Below are positions 25,257 through 34,225 of a stretch of DNA of 64,000 nucleotides, piece after piece. This stretch comes from JBHIYN01 sp041984235 (GTDB lineage: Bacteria > Pseudomonadota > Gammaproteobacteria > Ga0077536). The stretch spans positions 372,001 through 436,000 of the forward strand of contig JBHIYN010000001.1 in assembly GCA_041984235.1 (NCBI GenBank), written 5' to 3'. The notes under the pieces are model-generated. The model was not told the origin of the DNA, ran no database searches, and saw nothing but the letters and a program-made list of their open reading frames with translations. The translations under genes were made by a program, and so were the position numbers. The first letter of the stretch is position 1; every line of letters starts with the position of its first letter.

Positions 25257-25523
25257 ATGAGCAAGGGTCAGTCATTGCAGGAGCCGTACCTCAACGCGCT
25301 GCGCCGCGAGCGCGTGCCGGTTTCCATCTACCTGGTCAACGGCATCAAGCTGCAGGGACAGATAGAGTCCTTCGATCAGTTCGTGATTCTGCTCAAGAAC
25401 TCCGTCAGCCAGATGGTCTACAAGCACGCCATCTCCACGGTGGTGCCGGCGCGCAACGTGCGCCTGCCGCGTCCCGACCAGGCCGACGACGCTGACGGCG
25501 GCAAGGACGGCGAATCCTCTTGA
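25257..25523 (+). CDS. hfq: RNA chaperone Hfq
   Basis: The 88-residue Sm-like protein carries Sm1 (VSIYLVNGIKLQGQIESFDQFVILLKN) and Sm2 (YKHAISTVVP). QSLQEPYLNALRRERV at the start is nearly invariant. It forms hexamers that pair small RNAs with mRNAs. A strong AAGGAG lies seven bases before the ATG. The acidic C-terminal tail is short (DQADDADGGKDGESS). Confidence 0.97.
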   Translation: MSKGQSLQEPYLNALRRERVPVSIYLVNGIKLQGQIESFDQFVILLKNSVSQMVYKHAISTVVPARNVRLPRPDQADDADGGKDGESS

Positions 25524-25586
25524 GCGCGCGCCGCCGCTGCCGACCCGCGTGCACTACCGCAAGGTGCGCGGCGGGCCTTACCGCTC

Positions 25587-26918
25587 TTGTTTGATCGACC
25601 CGGTGGCGGCGAACGCGCGCTCATCGTGCAGGTCGCCCTGCACGGCGTGCCGGACGACGCGGACGAGTTCCGCGAGCTGGCGCTGGCCGCGGCGGTAGAG
25701 CCCTGCCTGGAGATCGAGGCGCGACGTGACGTGCCGGAGCCCAAGTACTACATCGGGTCCGGCAAGGCCGAGGAAATCGCGGCCGAGGTCAGCGCGCAGT
25801 CGATCGAGGTCGTGTTGTTCAACCGCGACCTGTCGCCGGCGCAGGAGCGTAACCTGGAACGCCTGTTTCAATGCCGGGTGCTGGACCGCACCGGGCTCAT
25901 TCTCGACATCTTCGCGCAGCGCGCGCGCTCGTTCGAGGGCAAGCTGCAGGTCGAGCTCGCCCAGCTGCGGCACCTCTCGACGCGCCTGGTGCGCGGCTGG
26001 ACCCATCTCGAACGGCAGAAGGGCGGCATCGGGCTGCGCGGGCCGGGCGAGACCCAGCTCGAGACCGATCGCCGCCTGATCGGACAGCGCATCAAGCAGA
26101 TCAACGAGCGCCTCGATCGGGTCAAGCGCCAGCGCCGCCAGAGCGCGCGTTCGCGCAGGCGTGCGCTGCTCTCGACCGTCGCCCTGGTCGGTTACACCAA
26201 CGCCGGCAAGTCGACGCTGTTCAATCGTCTCACCGCGGGCGAGGTCTATGCCGCCGACCAGCTCTTCGCCACGCTGGACACCACGCTGCGCACGCTGGAG
26301 GTACCCGGCGAACACCCGATCGTGCTCAGCGACACGGTCGGGTTCATCCGGCGCCTGCCGCCCGACCTGGTCGCGGCCTTCGAGGCGACCCTGGAGGAGA
26401 CGCGTGATGCCAGCCTGCTGCTGCACGTGATCGATGCCAGTGACGAGGAGCGCAGCGAGCGCATCGCCGACGTCGAGGCCGTGCTCGCGCGGATCGGCGC
26501 CGACGACGTGCCGGTGCTGGAGGTGTACAACAAGATCGACCGTATCGATGGCTGCGAGCCGCACGTCGAGCGCGACGAGGACGGGCGCGTGAGCCGCGTG
26601 TGGCTGTCGGCGCTGGACGGGGCCGGTACGCACCTGCTGCTGGACGCGGTCGGCGAGGCCGTCAACGCGGCCAAGCAGCGCCGCTGGCTGCGCATCGAGG
26701 CGGGCGGCGGGCGCCTGCGCGCACTGCTCTACAACTGGGGCGCGGTGGTCGACGAGGTCGAGCTGCCGGCCGGTGGCTGGGAGCTGGAGGTGACGCTGGC
26801 CGATGCGCGCTGGCAGGCACTGGTCCGCGAGCCGGGTTTCGAACGTACCACCACTGTCATCGAGCGCGGTGGTTCGCTGCCCCAAATGGCCGGCACCGCG
26901 GCCGACGAGCCGGCTTGA
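25587..26918 (+). CDS. hflX: Ribosome-associated GTPase HflX
   Basis: This 443-residue protein has the N-terminal HflX domain (YYIGSGKAEEIA, NRDLSPAQERNLE, GGIGLRGPGETQLE) and the G domain with GYTNAGKST, DTVGFIRRLP and NKID. It splits stalled or hibernating 70S ribosomes under stress. The start is TTG at 25587 because MFDRP matches the E. coli N-terminus (MFDRY) and there is no better start. It lies 63 bases after hfq. Confidence 0.93.
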   Translation: MFDRPGGGERALIVQVALHGVPDDADEFRELALAAAVEPCLEIEARRDVPEPKYYIGSGKAEEIAAEVSAQSIEVVLFNRDLSPAQERNLERLFQCRVLDRTGLILDIFAQRARSFEGKLQVELAQLRHLSTRLVRGWTHLERQKGGIGLRGPGETQLETDRRLIGQRIKQINERLDRVKRQRRQSARSRRRALLSTVALVGYTNAGKSTLFNRLTAGEVYAADQLFATLDTTLRTLEVPGEHPIVLSDTVGFIRRLPPDLVAAFEATLEETRDASLLLHVIDASDEERSERIADVEAVLARIGADDVPVLEVYNKIDRIDGCEPHVERDEDGRVSRVWLSALDGAGTHLLLDAVGEAVNAAKQRRWLRIEAGGGRLRALLYNWGAVVDEVELPAGGWELEVTLADARWQALVREPGFERTTTVIERGGSLPQMAGTAADEPA

Positions 26919-26934
26919 GCAGTCCGGCGCGCGA

Positions 26935-26963
26935 TTGAACAAGGCGCACGCCGACCGTACAAT
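26935..26963 (+). promoter_or_regulatory. Predicted sigma70 promoter of hflKC
   Basis: TTGAAC (26935-26940) and TACAAT (26958-26963) are separated by exactly 17 bases and lie 42 bases before the hflK ATG. This is the best-matched sigma70-type promoter I find in the window. It would let hflK-hflC be expressed apart from hfq-hflX. Confidence 0.6.
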
Positions 26964-27004
26964 CCCGCCTCTCACCCGCCTCTTTAATCAAGCAAGAGAA
27001 ATCA

Positions 27005-28147
27005 ATGGCCTGGAACGATCCGGACGGTAACGACCGGGACCCGTGGGGGAACCGTCGCAATGACCAGGGTCCGCCGGATCTGGACGAGGTCGTGCGCAAG
27101 ATGCAGGAGCGCCTGGGTGGTCTGTTCGGCGGCCGCCGTGGCCCTTCGTCCGGCTCGGGCGACAACTGGTTGGTTTGGGCGGTACTCGGCGTGCTGGCGG
27201 TGGCGTGGCTGGCCTGGGACATGGTCTACCGTATCGACCCGGCCGAGCGCGGCGTGGTCATGCGCTTCGGTGAATACGTCACCACGCTGCAGCCCGGTCC
27301 GCACATCCGGCTGCCGCGGCCGATTGAAGAGGTGATCAAGGTCAACGTCGAGCGCATCCAGACGCTCACCGCGGACGCTGCCATGCTGACCGGGGACGAG
27401 AACATCGTCGAGGTCGAGCTGGCGGTGCAGTACCGCATCAAGGACGCGCAGAAGTACCTGTTCGAAATTGCCGACCCGGACGTCTCCGTGCAGCGCGTCA
27501 CCGAGTCGGCAATCCGCGACATCATCGGCCAGAGCACCCTGACTTTTGTCATCACCGAGGGTCGTGCCGAGATCGCGACCGGCGCACAGGCGCTGATCCA
27601 GGAGATCCTCGACAACTACGACTCCGGTGTCATGGTCACCAGCGTCAACATGCAGCCGGCCAAGCCGCCGGAGGCGGTCAAGGCGGCCTTCGACGACGCG
27701 ATCAAGGCGCGCGAGGACGAGCAACGCAAGATCAACGAGGCGGAGGCCTACCGCAACGAGGTGGTCGAGCGCGTCGCCGGCGAGGCCGCGCGCATCAGGC
27801 TCAATGCCGAGGCGTACAAGGAAGCCGTCATCTCGCAGGCCGACGGTGAAGCGAAACGCTTCAAGCAGCTGCTCACCGAGTACGAGAAGGCACCCGAGGT
27901 AACCCGTCGCCGGCTCTACCTCGAAGCCATCGAGGAGGTCATGTCGGAGAGCACCAAGGTGATCATGGACGGTGAAAGCGGCAACAGCCTGATGTACCTG
28001 CCGCTCGACAAGATCGTCGGCAGCCAGGCACGCGATGCGCGCGCGGCCGCCGAGCGCGCTGACACGCAGGAGTCGATCAAGTTCTCGCCCGAGGTCGAAG
28101 ACACGCTGCGCGAGCGCCGCAGCGGTCGCGTGCGCACACTGCGCTGA
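27005..28147 (+). CDS. hflK: FtsH protease regulator HflK
   Basis: The 380-residue SPFH-domain protein has a Gly-rich cytoplasmic N-terminus with the DEVVRKMQERLGGLFG motif. One transmembrane helix lies at about 57-77, followed by a periplasmic SPFH/band-7 domain (VYRIDPAERGVVMRFGEYV...). With HflC it forms a cage around FtsH. The stop overlaps the hflC ATG by one base. Confidence 0.94.
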   Translation: MAWNDPDGNDRDPWGNRRNDQGPPDLDEVVRKMQERLGGLFGGRRGPSSGSGDNWLVWAVLGVLAVAWLAWDMVYRIDPAERGVVMRFGEYVTTLQPGPHIRLPRPIEEVIKVNVERIQTLTADAAMLTGDENIVEVELAVQYRIKDAQKYLFEIADPDVSVQRVTESAIRDIIGQSTLTFVITEGRAEIATGAQALIQEILDNYDSGVMVTSVNMQPAKPPEAVKAAFDDAIKAREDEQRKINEAEAYRNEVVERVAGEAARIRLNAEAYKEAVISQADGEAKRFKQLLTEYEKAPEVTRRRLYLEAIEEVMSESTKVIMDGESGNSLMYLPLDKIVGSQARDARAAAERADTQESIKFSPEVEDTLRERRSGRVRTLR

Positions 28148-29034
28148 TGTCGGCACCACCGGATTTCCCTACCATGGCAACACGCATCCTCGCCCTTTTC
28201 ATCATCGCCGCCGGGCTGCTCTACCTGTGCACCTTCCGCGTCTACGAGTACGAGCACGCAATCCTGTTCCAGCTCGGCAAGATCCAGCGCTCCGATTACG
28301 AGCCCGGCCTGCACTTCCAGATTCCCTTCCTGCAGAACGTGCGCACCTTCGACAGCCGCCTGCAGACCCTGGACGCGGAGCCGCAGCGCTTCCTCACCGG
28401 CGAGAAGAAGGACGTCATCGTCGACTCCTTTGCGCGCTGGCGAATCCAGGACGTGGTCCAGTTCTACAAGTCGACCGACGGTGACCCGCGTCGCGCCGGC
28501 TTGCTGCTGTACCAGAAGATCAACGACAGCCTGCGCAGCGAGTTCGGCAAGCGCACGGTGCAGGAAGTGGTCTCCGGCGAACGCGGTGCGATCATGGAGA
28601 TCGTGACCGAGACCGCCAACGAGCGCGGTCAGGATCTCGGTATGGAGATCGTCGACGTGCGCCTGAAGCGCATCGACCTGCCGACCGAAGTCAGCAACAA
28701 CGTCTACGAGCGCATGCGCTCGGAGCGTGCGCGGGTCGCGCGCGAGTTCCGCGCCCGCGGCGAGAAGGAAGCGATCACCATCCGCGCGGATGCCGACCGC
28801 CAGCGCACCGTGATCTCGGCCGAGGCCTACCGCGATGCCGAGGAGCTGCGCGGCACCGGAGACGCCCGCGCCGCCGAGATCTACGCGCTGGCCTACAATC
28901 GCAATCCCGAGTTCTACGATTTCTACCGCAGCCTGAATGCGTACAAGTCGAGCTTCCGTGGGCGTGACGATGTCCTGCTGCTCGAGCCCGACTCGGATTT
29001 CTTCAAGTACTTCGGCAATCCGGCGGGTGAATAG
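28147..29034 (+). CDS. hflC: FtsH protease regulator HflC
   Basis: This 295-residue SPFH protein has one N-terminal transmembrane helix (LALFIIAAGLLYLCTFRVYEYEHAILFQLGKI) followed by the band-7 domain and a coiled-coil tail (FRARGEKEAITIRADADRQRT). It partners HflK. The ATG at 28147 overlaps the hflK stop. The ATG at 28174 is an equally plausible start closer to the membrane helix. Confidence 0.93.
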   Translation: MSAPPDFPTMATRILALFIIAAGLLYLCTFRVYEYEHAILFQLGKIQRSDYEPGLHFQIPFLQNVRTFDSRLQTLDAEPQRFLTGEKKDVIVDSFARWRIQDVVQFYKSTDGDPRRAGLLLYQKINDSLRSEFGKRTVQEVVSGERGAIMEIVTETANERGQDLGMEIVDVRLKRIDLPTEVSNNVYERMRSERARVAREFRARGEKEAITIRADADRQRTVISAEAYRDAEELRGTGDARAAEIYALAYNRNPEFYDFYRSLNAYKSSFRGRDDVLLLEPDSDFFKYFGNPAGE

Positions 29035-29082
29035 CGGCCGCGCGGCCGCGGCCGGGCGCCGTCACCGATTCCGCTGCGCGCC

Positions 29083-29268
29083 GTGCTGGACGACCTGCTG
29101 GTGGCCGTCGCCCTCATGCTCGTGCTGGAAGGCATCATGCCGTTTCTCAATCCCCGGCGCCTGCGCGCAACCCTGCTGATGGCCGCGCGCATGAACGATC
29201 GCGCCCTGCGCCTGGTCGGGCTGGCCAGCATGACGGCCGGCGTCGTGCTGCTCTACGCGGTGCGCTAG
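29083..29268 (+). CDS. DUF2065 small membrane protein (YjeT-like)
   Basis: This 61-residue protein has two hydrophobic helices (DDLLVAVALMLVLEGIMPFLNP and LVGLASMTAGVVLLYAV). The family always sits between hflC and hisZ/purA, as here. The function is unknown, probably linked to the HflKC-FtsH complex. The start is GTG at 29083. Confidence 0.88.
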   Translation: MLDDLLVAVALMLVLEGIMPFLNPRRLRATLLMAARMNDRALRLVGLASMTAGVVLLYAVR

Positions 29269-29270
29269 CA

Positions 29271-30455
29271 ATGCCGGCGGCGAAGCTATGGCTGCTGCCC
29301 GACGGCGTCGACGAGGTGCTGCCGCCGCGCGCGCGGCGCATCGAGAACCTGCGCCGGCGCCTGCTCGACATCTTCGAGCGCTGGGGCTACGAGCTGGTGG
29401 TGCCGCCGATTATCGAGTACCTCGATTCGCTGCTGTCGGGGATCGGCGAAGATCTCGATCTGCAGACCTTCAAGCTCACCGACCAGGTGACCGGGCGCAT
29501 GATGGGGGTGCGTGCAGACATGACGCCGCAGGTCGCGCGCATTGACGCTCACCGGCTGGCGACCGACGCGCCGCAGCGCCTGTGCTACATCGGGCCGGTG
29601 GTACACACGCTGCCGGACAAGTTCGCCGGGTCGCGCAATCCGCTGCAGCTCGGCGCCGAGCTCTACGGTCACCACGGAATCGAAAGCGACGTCGAGATCA
29701 TCGCCCTGCTGCTCGAGATCCTGGCCGTCGCGGGGATTTCGCGGGTGACCATCGAGCTCGGCCACATGGGGCTGTTCCATGCTATCTGCGAGTCGGCCCG
29801 GCTCGACCAGGCCGAGGAATCGCGGGTGCTCGAATACCTGCTCATGAAGGACGCCAGCGGGCTCGCCGCCGAGCTCGACCGCGCCGATGTCGATGCCGCG
29901 ATGCGTCGCCACCTGCTGGCCCTGATTGACCTCAATGGTGACGCGTCCGTGCTCGAGGCGGCACGCACGGCACTGGTCGCCGCGCCGGCCTCGGTGGGCG
30001 CCGCACTGGACCAGGTGGCCGGGGTAATCGCGGCCCTGGCGGCACGCGTACCGGGCGCCGACGTGCATCTCGACTTCGCGGAGCTGCGCGGCTATCGCTA
30101 CCACACCGGGATCATGTTCGCCGCCTACACGCCGGAAGCCGGGCGCGCGATTGCGTGGGGCGGGCGCTACGACAACATCGGTGGCTCCTTCGGACGCGCA
30201 CGCGGCGCCACCGGCTTCAGTACCGATCTCAAGGTGCTCGCTTCGCTCAGCGACAGCACGCCGCTGGAGCTGGGGCGGATCTTCGCGCCGGCCGGCACCG
30301 CGCCCGATCTGCTGGCGGCCATCCGCGAGTACCGCGCGGCGGGCTACGTAGTGGTGCAGGGCCTGCCGGGGCAGCACGGCGGCGCCGCCGAGATGGGCTG
30401 TGTGCAGCGCATGACCGACGCCAGCGGCGGCTGGCAGCTCGAAGACGTGGACTAA
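29271..30455 (+). CDS. hisZ: ATP phosphoribosyltransferase regulatory subunit HisZ
   Basis: The 394-residue paralogue of histidyl-tRNA synthetase has motif 2-like VRADMTPQVARI and the HisS-like GYRYHTGIMF, but no anticodon-binding domain. Together with short HisG it catalyses and regulates the first step of histidine synthesis. It begins two bases after the DUF2065 stop and lies immediately before purA, a frequent gammaproteobacterial order. Confidence 0.93.
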   Translation: MPAAKLWLLPDGVDEVLPPRARRIENLRRRLLDIFERWGYELVVPPIIEYLDSLLSGIGEDLDLQTFKLTDQVTGRMMGVRADMTPQVARIDAHRLATDAPQRLCYIGPVVHTLPDKFAGSRNPLQLGAELYGHHGIESDVEIIALLLEILAVAGISRVTIELGHMGLFHAICESARLDQAEESRVLEYLLMKDASGLAAELDRADVDAAMRRHLLALIDLNGDASVLEAARTALVAAPASVGAALDQVAGVIAALAARVPGADVHLDFAELRGYRYHTGIMFAAYTPEAGRAIAWGGRYDNIGGSFGRARGATGFSTDLKVLASLSDSTPLELGRIFAPAGTAPDLLAAIREYRAAGYVVVQGLPGQHGGAAEMGCVQRMTDASGGWQLEDVD

Positions 30456-30466
30456 CAGGAGACAAG

Positions 30467-31765
30467 GTGGGCAAGTCAGTCGTCATCATCGGCACCCAGT
30501 GGGGTGACGAAGGCAAGGGCAAGGTGGTCGACATGCTGACCGACCGGGTCGATGCCGTGGTCCGCTTCCAGGGCGGTCACAATGCCGGGCACACGGTCGT
30601 CATCGACGGCGAGAAGACCGTGCTGCACCTGATCCCCTCGGGCATCCTGCGCGAGAACGTCGCCTGCCTCATCGGCAATGGCGTGGTCGTGTCGCCCGAA
30701 GCTTTCATGGACGAGATCGGGATGCTGGAGGAACGCGGCGTGCCGGCGCGCGAACGGCTCACGGTGAGCCCGGCCTGCCCGCTGATCCTGCCGTACCACG
30801 TGGCGCTGGACCAGGCGCGCGAGAAGGCGCGCGGCGCGCAGGCCATCGGCACCACCGGGCGCGGCATCGGGCCGGCCTACGAGGACAAGGCGGCGCGGCG
30901 CGGGCTGCGCGTGGGCGATCTGCTGTTCCGCGAGCGCTTCGCGGCAAAGCTGGGCGAGGTGCTCGACTACCACAACTTCGTGCTGGCGCATTACTACAAG
31001 GTCGACACGCTGGATTTCCAGCAGATTCTCGATCAGCAGATGGCCTATTCCGAGAGCATAGGGCCGCTGGTGGGCGACGTCGTGGAAATGCTCTACCAGC
31101 AACATCAGCAGGGCAGCAACGTGCTCTACGAGGGCGCGCAGGGTACGCTGCTCGATATCGACCACGGCACCTATCCTTACGTCACCTCGTCCAACACCAC
31201 GGCGGGCTTCGCCGCGACCGGCACCGGCAGCGGGCCGCGCCACGTCGATTACGTACTCGGCATCACCAAGGCTTACACCACGCGGGTCGGCTCCGGGCCG
31301 TTCCCGACGGAGCTCTTCGACGAGATGGGCGAGCACCTCGCCCGCCGCGGCCACGAGTTCGGCGCCACCACCGGTCGGCCGCGACGCTGCGGCTGGTTCG
31401 ATGCCGTCGCGCTGCGCCGTGCGCAGCAGCTGAACAGCGTGTCCGGCCTGTGCGTGACCAAGCTCGACGTGCTCGACGGTCTCGACGAGATCCGTATCTG
31501 CGTCGGCTACGAGACCCCAGCCGGCCGCCTGCAGGCGGTGCCGCCGGGCGCCGAGGGCCTGGAAGAAGTCACGCCCATCTACGAGAGCCTGCCGGGCTGG
31601 AGCGAGTCGACGGTCGGCATCCGGGAATGGGATGACCTGCCGGCCAATGCGCGCAGCTACCTCGAGCGTATCGCCGGGATCGCGGAGACCCCGGTCGACA
31701 TCGTCTCGACCGGCCCGGACCGGGCCGACACCATCGTCCTGCGGCACCCATTCGGGCCGGCGTGA
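30467..31765 (+). CDS. purA: Adenylosuccinate synthetase
   Basis: This 432-residue protein has GTQWGDEGKGK at 9-19, GHNAGHTV, TTGRGIGPAYEDK and the C-terminal GTP-binding motif. It makes adenylosuccinate from IMP, aspartate and GTP. The start is GTG at 30467, five bases after an AGGAG ribosome site (30457-30461). Longer frames upstream only shadow hisZ. Confidence 0.97.
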   Translation: MGKSVVIIGTQWGDEGKGKVVDMLTDRVDAVVRFQGGHNAGHTVVIDGEKTVLHLIPSGILRENVACLIGNGVVVSPEAFMDEIGMLEERGVPARERLTVSPACPLILPYHVALDQAREKARGAQAIGTTGRGIGPAYEDKAARRGLRVGDLLFRERFAAKLGEVLDYHNFVLAHYYKVDTLDFQQILDQQMAYSESIGPLVGDVVEMLYQQHQQGSNVLYEGAQGTLLDIDHGTYPYVTSSNTTAGFAATGTGSGPRHVDYVLGITKAYTTRVGSGPFPTELFDEMGEHLARRGHEFGATTGRPRRCGWFDAVALRRAQQLNSVSGLCVTKLDVLDGLDEIRICVGYETPAGRLQAVPPGAEGLEEVTPIYESLPGWSESTVGIREWDDLPANARSYLERIAGIAETPVDIVSTGPDRADTIVLRHPFGPA

Positions 31766-31783
31766 GGCGCACGGGAGCGAAGC

Positions 31784-32365
31784 ATGAGTGACGACGATCC
31801 GATCGCGCGCATCGTCGAATGGCTGGAGCACGCGCGCCGTCACGAGCCGGCCGACGCCGAGGCCATGTCGGTGGCGACGGTCGGCGCCGACGGCCGGCCG
31901 ACACTGCGCATGGTTCTGCTGCGCGGCATCGACGCGCGCGGCCTGGTGTTCTACACCAACCTGACCAGCCGCAAGGGGCTGGACCTGGAAGCCAATCCCT
32001 GCGTCGCCCTGTGCCTGCACTGGAAATCGACCGATCGCCAGGTGCGCGTCGAGGGCCGCGCCACCCTGGTCGACGACGACGAGGCGGACGCCTACTTCGG
32101 CTCGCGGCCGCGCGATTCCCAGATCGGTGCGTGGGCGTCGAAGCAGTCACGCGCGCTCGAAGGGCGTTTCAAGCTCGAGCAGCGCGTCGCCAAGTACGCG
32201 GCGGCTTTTGCCATTGGGCCGGTGCCGCGGCCGGATTTCTGGTCCGGCTACCGCGTCGTGCCCGAGCGTATCGAGTTCTGGGAGAAACGCCCGTTCCGCC
32301 TGCACGAACGCAACCTGTACGTACGCGACGGCGAGGGCTGGACGCGCAGTCGCCTGTACCCGTGA
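31784..32365 (+). CDS. pdxH: Pyridoxamine 5'-phosphate oxidase
   Basis: This 193-residue FMN enzyme has the family motifs RMVLLRGIDARGLVFYTN, SRKGLDL, PRDSQIGAWASKQS and the C-terminal FWSGYRVVPERIEFWEKRPFRLHER region (given in parts). It oxidises PNP/PMP to PLP. It lies 18 bases downstream of purA on the same strand and could be co-transcribed. Confidence 0.95.
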   Translation: MSDDDPIARIVEWLEHARRHEPADAEAMSVATVGADGRPTLRMVLLRGIDARGLVFYTNLTSRKGLDLEANPCVALCLHWKSTDRQVRVEGRATLVDDDEADAYFGSRPRDSQIGAWASKQSRALEGRFKLEQRVAKYAAAFAIGPVPRPDFWSGYRVVPERIEFWEKRPFRLHERNLYVRDGEGWTRSRLYP

Positions 32366-32378
32366 TCCGCCGCGCGGC

Positions 32379-34220
32379 TCAGTGCCCGCCGCCGCCTTCG
32401 TAGCAGCCGCGTACCGCCGCCGGGCCGTCGCGCTTCATGCGCTGGTACTTGCTCCAGAACGCCTCGTCGATGGCGCGCAGCGCGCGCGGCGTGCCGTCCT
32501 GGCGGTAGCGCGTGAGTTGCCCGGGTCCGCCGTTGTAGGCGGCGTACACCGCACGCGCGAGGTTCTCCACGTCTCCTGAGCGCTCGTCCTCTTTCTTGCG
32601 CAGGGCGTAGTCGATCAGGTAGTGGAGCAGGATCTCGTTGCCGGCCGCGGCGTTATAGGCGACGTCGCTCGCCAGGCGATCGACGTCGTACAGTCCACGC
32701 CACACGTGGCGGCTGATCTGCATCAGGCCAACCGCACCGGCGCTGGAGCTGATCGGCAATACCGCATCGCCTTCGCGCACGAACTGTCGCCAGCAGCTTT
32801 CCTGCCACGCCGTCGTGCGCAGTACGGTTGCGTGCAGCGGGACCAGCGCTGCCGGCAGGCGTGGCGGACTGCCCTGCGCGGCGAGGATGTCGCCGAGCAG
32901 GGCGTCGACGGCATGCAGGTAGACATCGAGCTCGTGGCGTTGCGGAATCCAGCCGTTCAGGCGCCGTTCGGGCGCGAGCACGGCGGGTGCGGCCAGCGCC
33001 GTGCGCCACAGTCGCAGGCGCACGGGCGGGTCATGCGACGTGGTGGGCAGCGCGGTGGGCGATGCGGCCTCGGGCGGCAGGGCGAACAGCGTGCGCAGGG
33101 CCGGGTCGGGCGCCTGCGTGTAGTCGAGCAGGTCGGCCGTTGCCGCCGGGTCCAGGGTGCGCGCGAAATCGAGCAGGGCTTCCCGGCCGAGGCTGATGCC
33201 GGCCGCGCCGGCCGCGGCGTCGAGCGCGCGAATCACCTCGCCGGCATTGGTGAAAGCGAGGTAGCGCAGGGCGCTTGCCGTGTCGCGGTTGCCGGCCGCA
33301 CGGGCCACCAGCGGCGCCAGCCGTTGCCAGGTGGTGACGAACAGCGCACGCACCGGGTCGCCGCCGGGGTGACGGGCGACGAGTACGTCGCGCAGCGCAT
33401 AGCGGGCATCGAGCAGGGTCTCGAGCAGCGCATGGCGCAGTGCGCCGTGCTCTTCCCGCGCCAGGGTGGAGATGGCCCAGGTCGCAAACGCGTCCCACGC
33501 CTGCCAGTGGCGGTCCCAGGTCGCGAGCTCGGCCGGCGACAACGGCGGGCCGGGCACGCCGCGGGTGCCGAGCGCGGCGGGCACGTCGAGGTGCAGGGTG
33601 AATTCGAGCCCGTCGACGGTCGCTGCCGGCTCGCCGAGGTAGACCGGCGCCAGCGTGCCCGGCGCGGATTCGGCGAGCAGCGCCTCGCGCAGCTGCGCGC
33701 TGCCGGCGACCAGCGCGGAGAGGTCCACGGTGAAGGCCTCCAGGCGCGGATGAACGAAGCGCTTGAGGCCGTCCCAGACCAGGCCCGGCACGCCGCCGCG
33801 GCCACCCGCCCCGGCGAGCCGCGAGTCGAGTACGCGAAAACTGATCACGCCGGCCGGATCCTCGATGCGTGCCTGCTCGTAGAGCACCACCTGGCCACGC
33901 CACTGCAGGGCCAGCCGGCAGCGCCCGGCGAGCGGCGTGCCGGCGGTAACGGCCAGCTCGAAGCCCAGCGCGAGACGCCCGGCGTCGCCGTCGGCCACGC
34001 TCGGGTTGGCGATTGCGAGGGTGTTGCAGCCGCTGGCGTCGCGCGAGATCTCCAGCCGTTCTTCGCCACCGTCGAACAGGTGTTCGGCCAGCGCCTGGCG
34101 CAGCAAGCCATAGTCCAGGCTGAGTGGCAGCGTCACCGCCGTCGTGCCGTGCACCGGCAGCGCCAGCAGCAGCACCGCTGCGGCCACGCCGCGAACACGA
34201 CACGGCGTCCGGAGTCGCAC
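32379..34220 (-). CDS. Secreted lytic transglycosylase with large N-terminal region
   Basis: This 613-residue protein has a signal peptide (about 1-26) and a long N-terminal region (about 30-450) of no recognised family. A C-terminal SLT-type transglycosylase domain follows. The catalytic Glu474 is in AWQESCW, followed by SAGAVGLMQI and a YNGGPG motif, all standard for SLT enzymes. It would cleave peptidoglycan glycan chains in the periplasm. The start is GTG at 34220, six bases after the napH-like stop, so it may share that operon. Confidence 0.88.
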   Translation of the reverse strand: MRLRTPCRVRGVAAAVLLLALPVHGTTAVTLPLSLDYGLLRQALAEHLFDGGEERLEISRDASGCNTLAIANPSVADGDAGRLALGFELAVTAGTPLAGRCRLALQWRGQVVLYEQARIEDPAGVISFRVLDSRLAGAGGRGGVPGLVWDGLKRFVHPRLEAFTVDLSALVAGSAQLREALLAESAPGTLAPVYLGEPAATVDGLEFTLHLDVPAALGTRGVPGPPLSPAELATWDRHWQAWDAFATWAISTLAREEHGALRHALLETLLDARYALRDVLVARHPGGDPVRALFVTTWQRLAPLVARAAGNRDTASALRYLAFTNAGEVIRALDAAAGAAGISLGREALLDFARTLDPAATADLLDYTQAPDPALRTLFALPPEAASPTALPTTSHDPPVRLRLWRTALAAPAVLAPERRLNGWIPQRHELDVYLHAVDALLGDILAAQGSPPRLPAALVPLHATVLRTTAWQESCWRQFVREGDAVLPISSSAGAVGLMQISRHVWRGLYDVDRLASDVAYNAAAGNEILLHYLIDYALRKKEDERSGDVENLARAVYAAYNGGPGQLTRYRQDGTPRALRAIDEAFWSKYQRMKRDGPAAVRGCYEGGGGH

Positions 34221-34225
34221 CGCGC

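Noticed and set aside
30155..30466. Longer purA start within hisZ
   Set aside because: The upstream residues are a shadow of hisZ. GTG at 30467 has a good AGGAG site and the family N-terminus.
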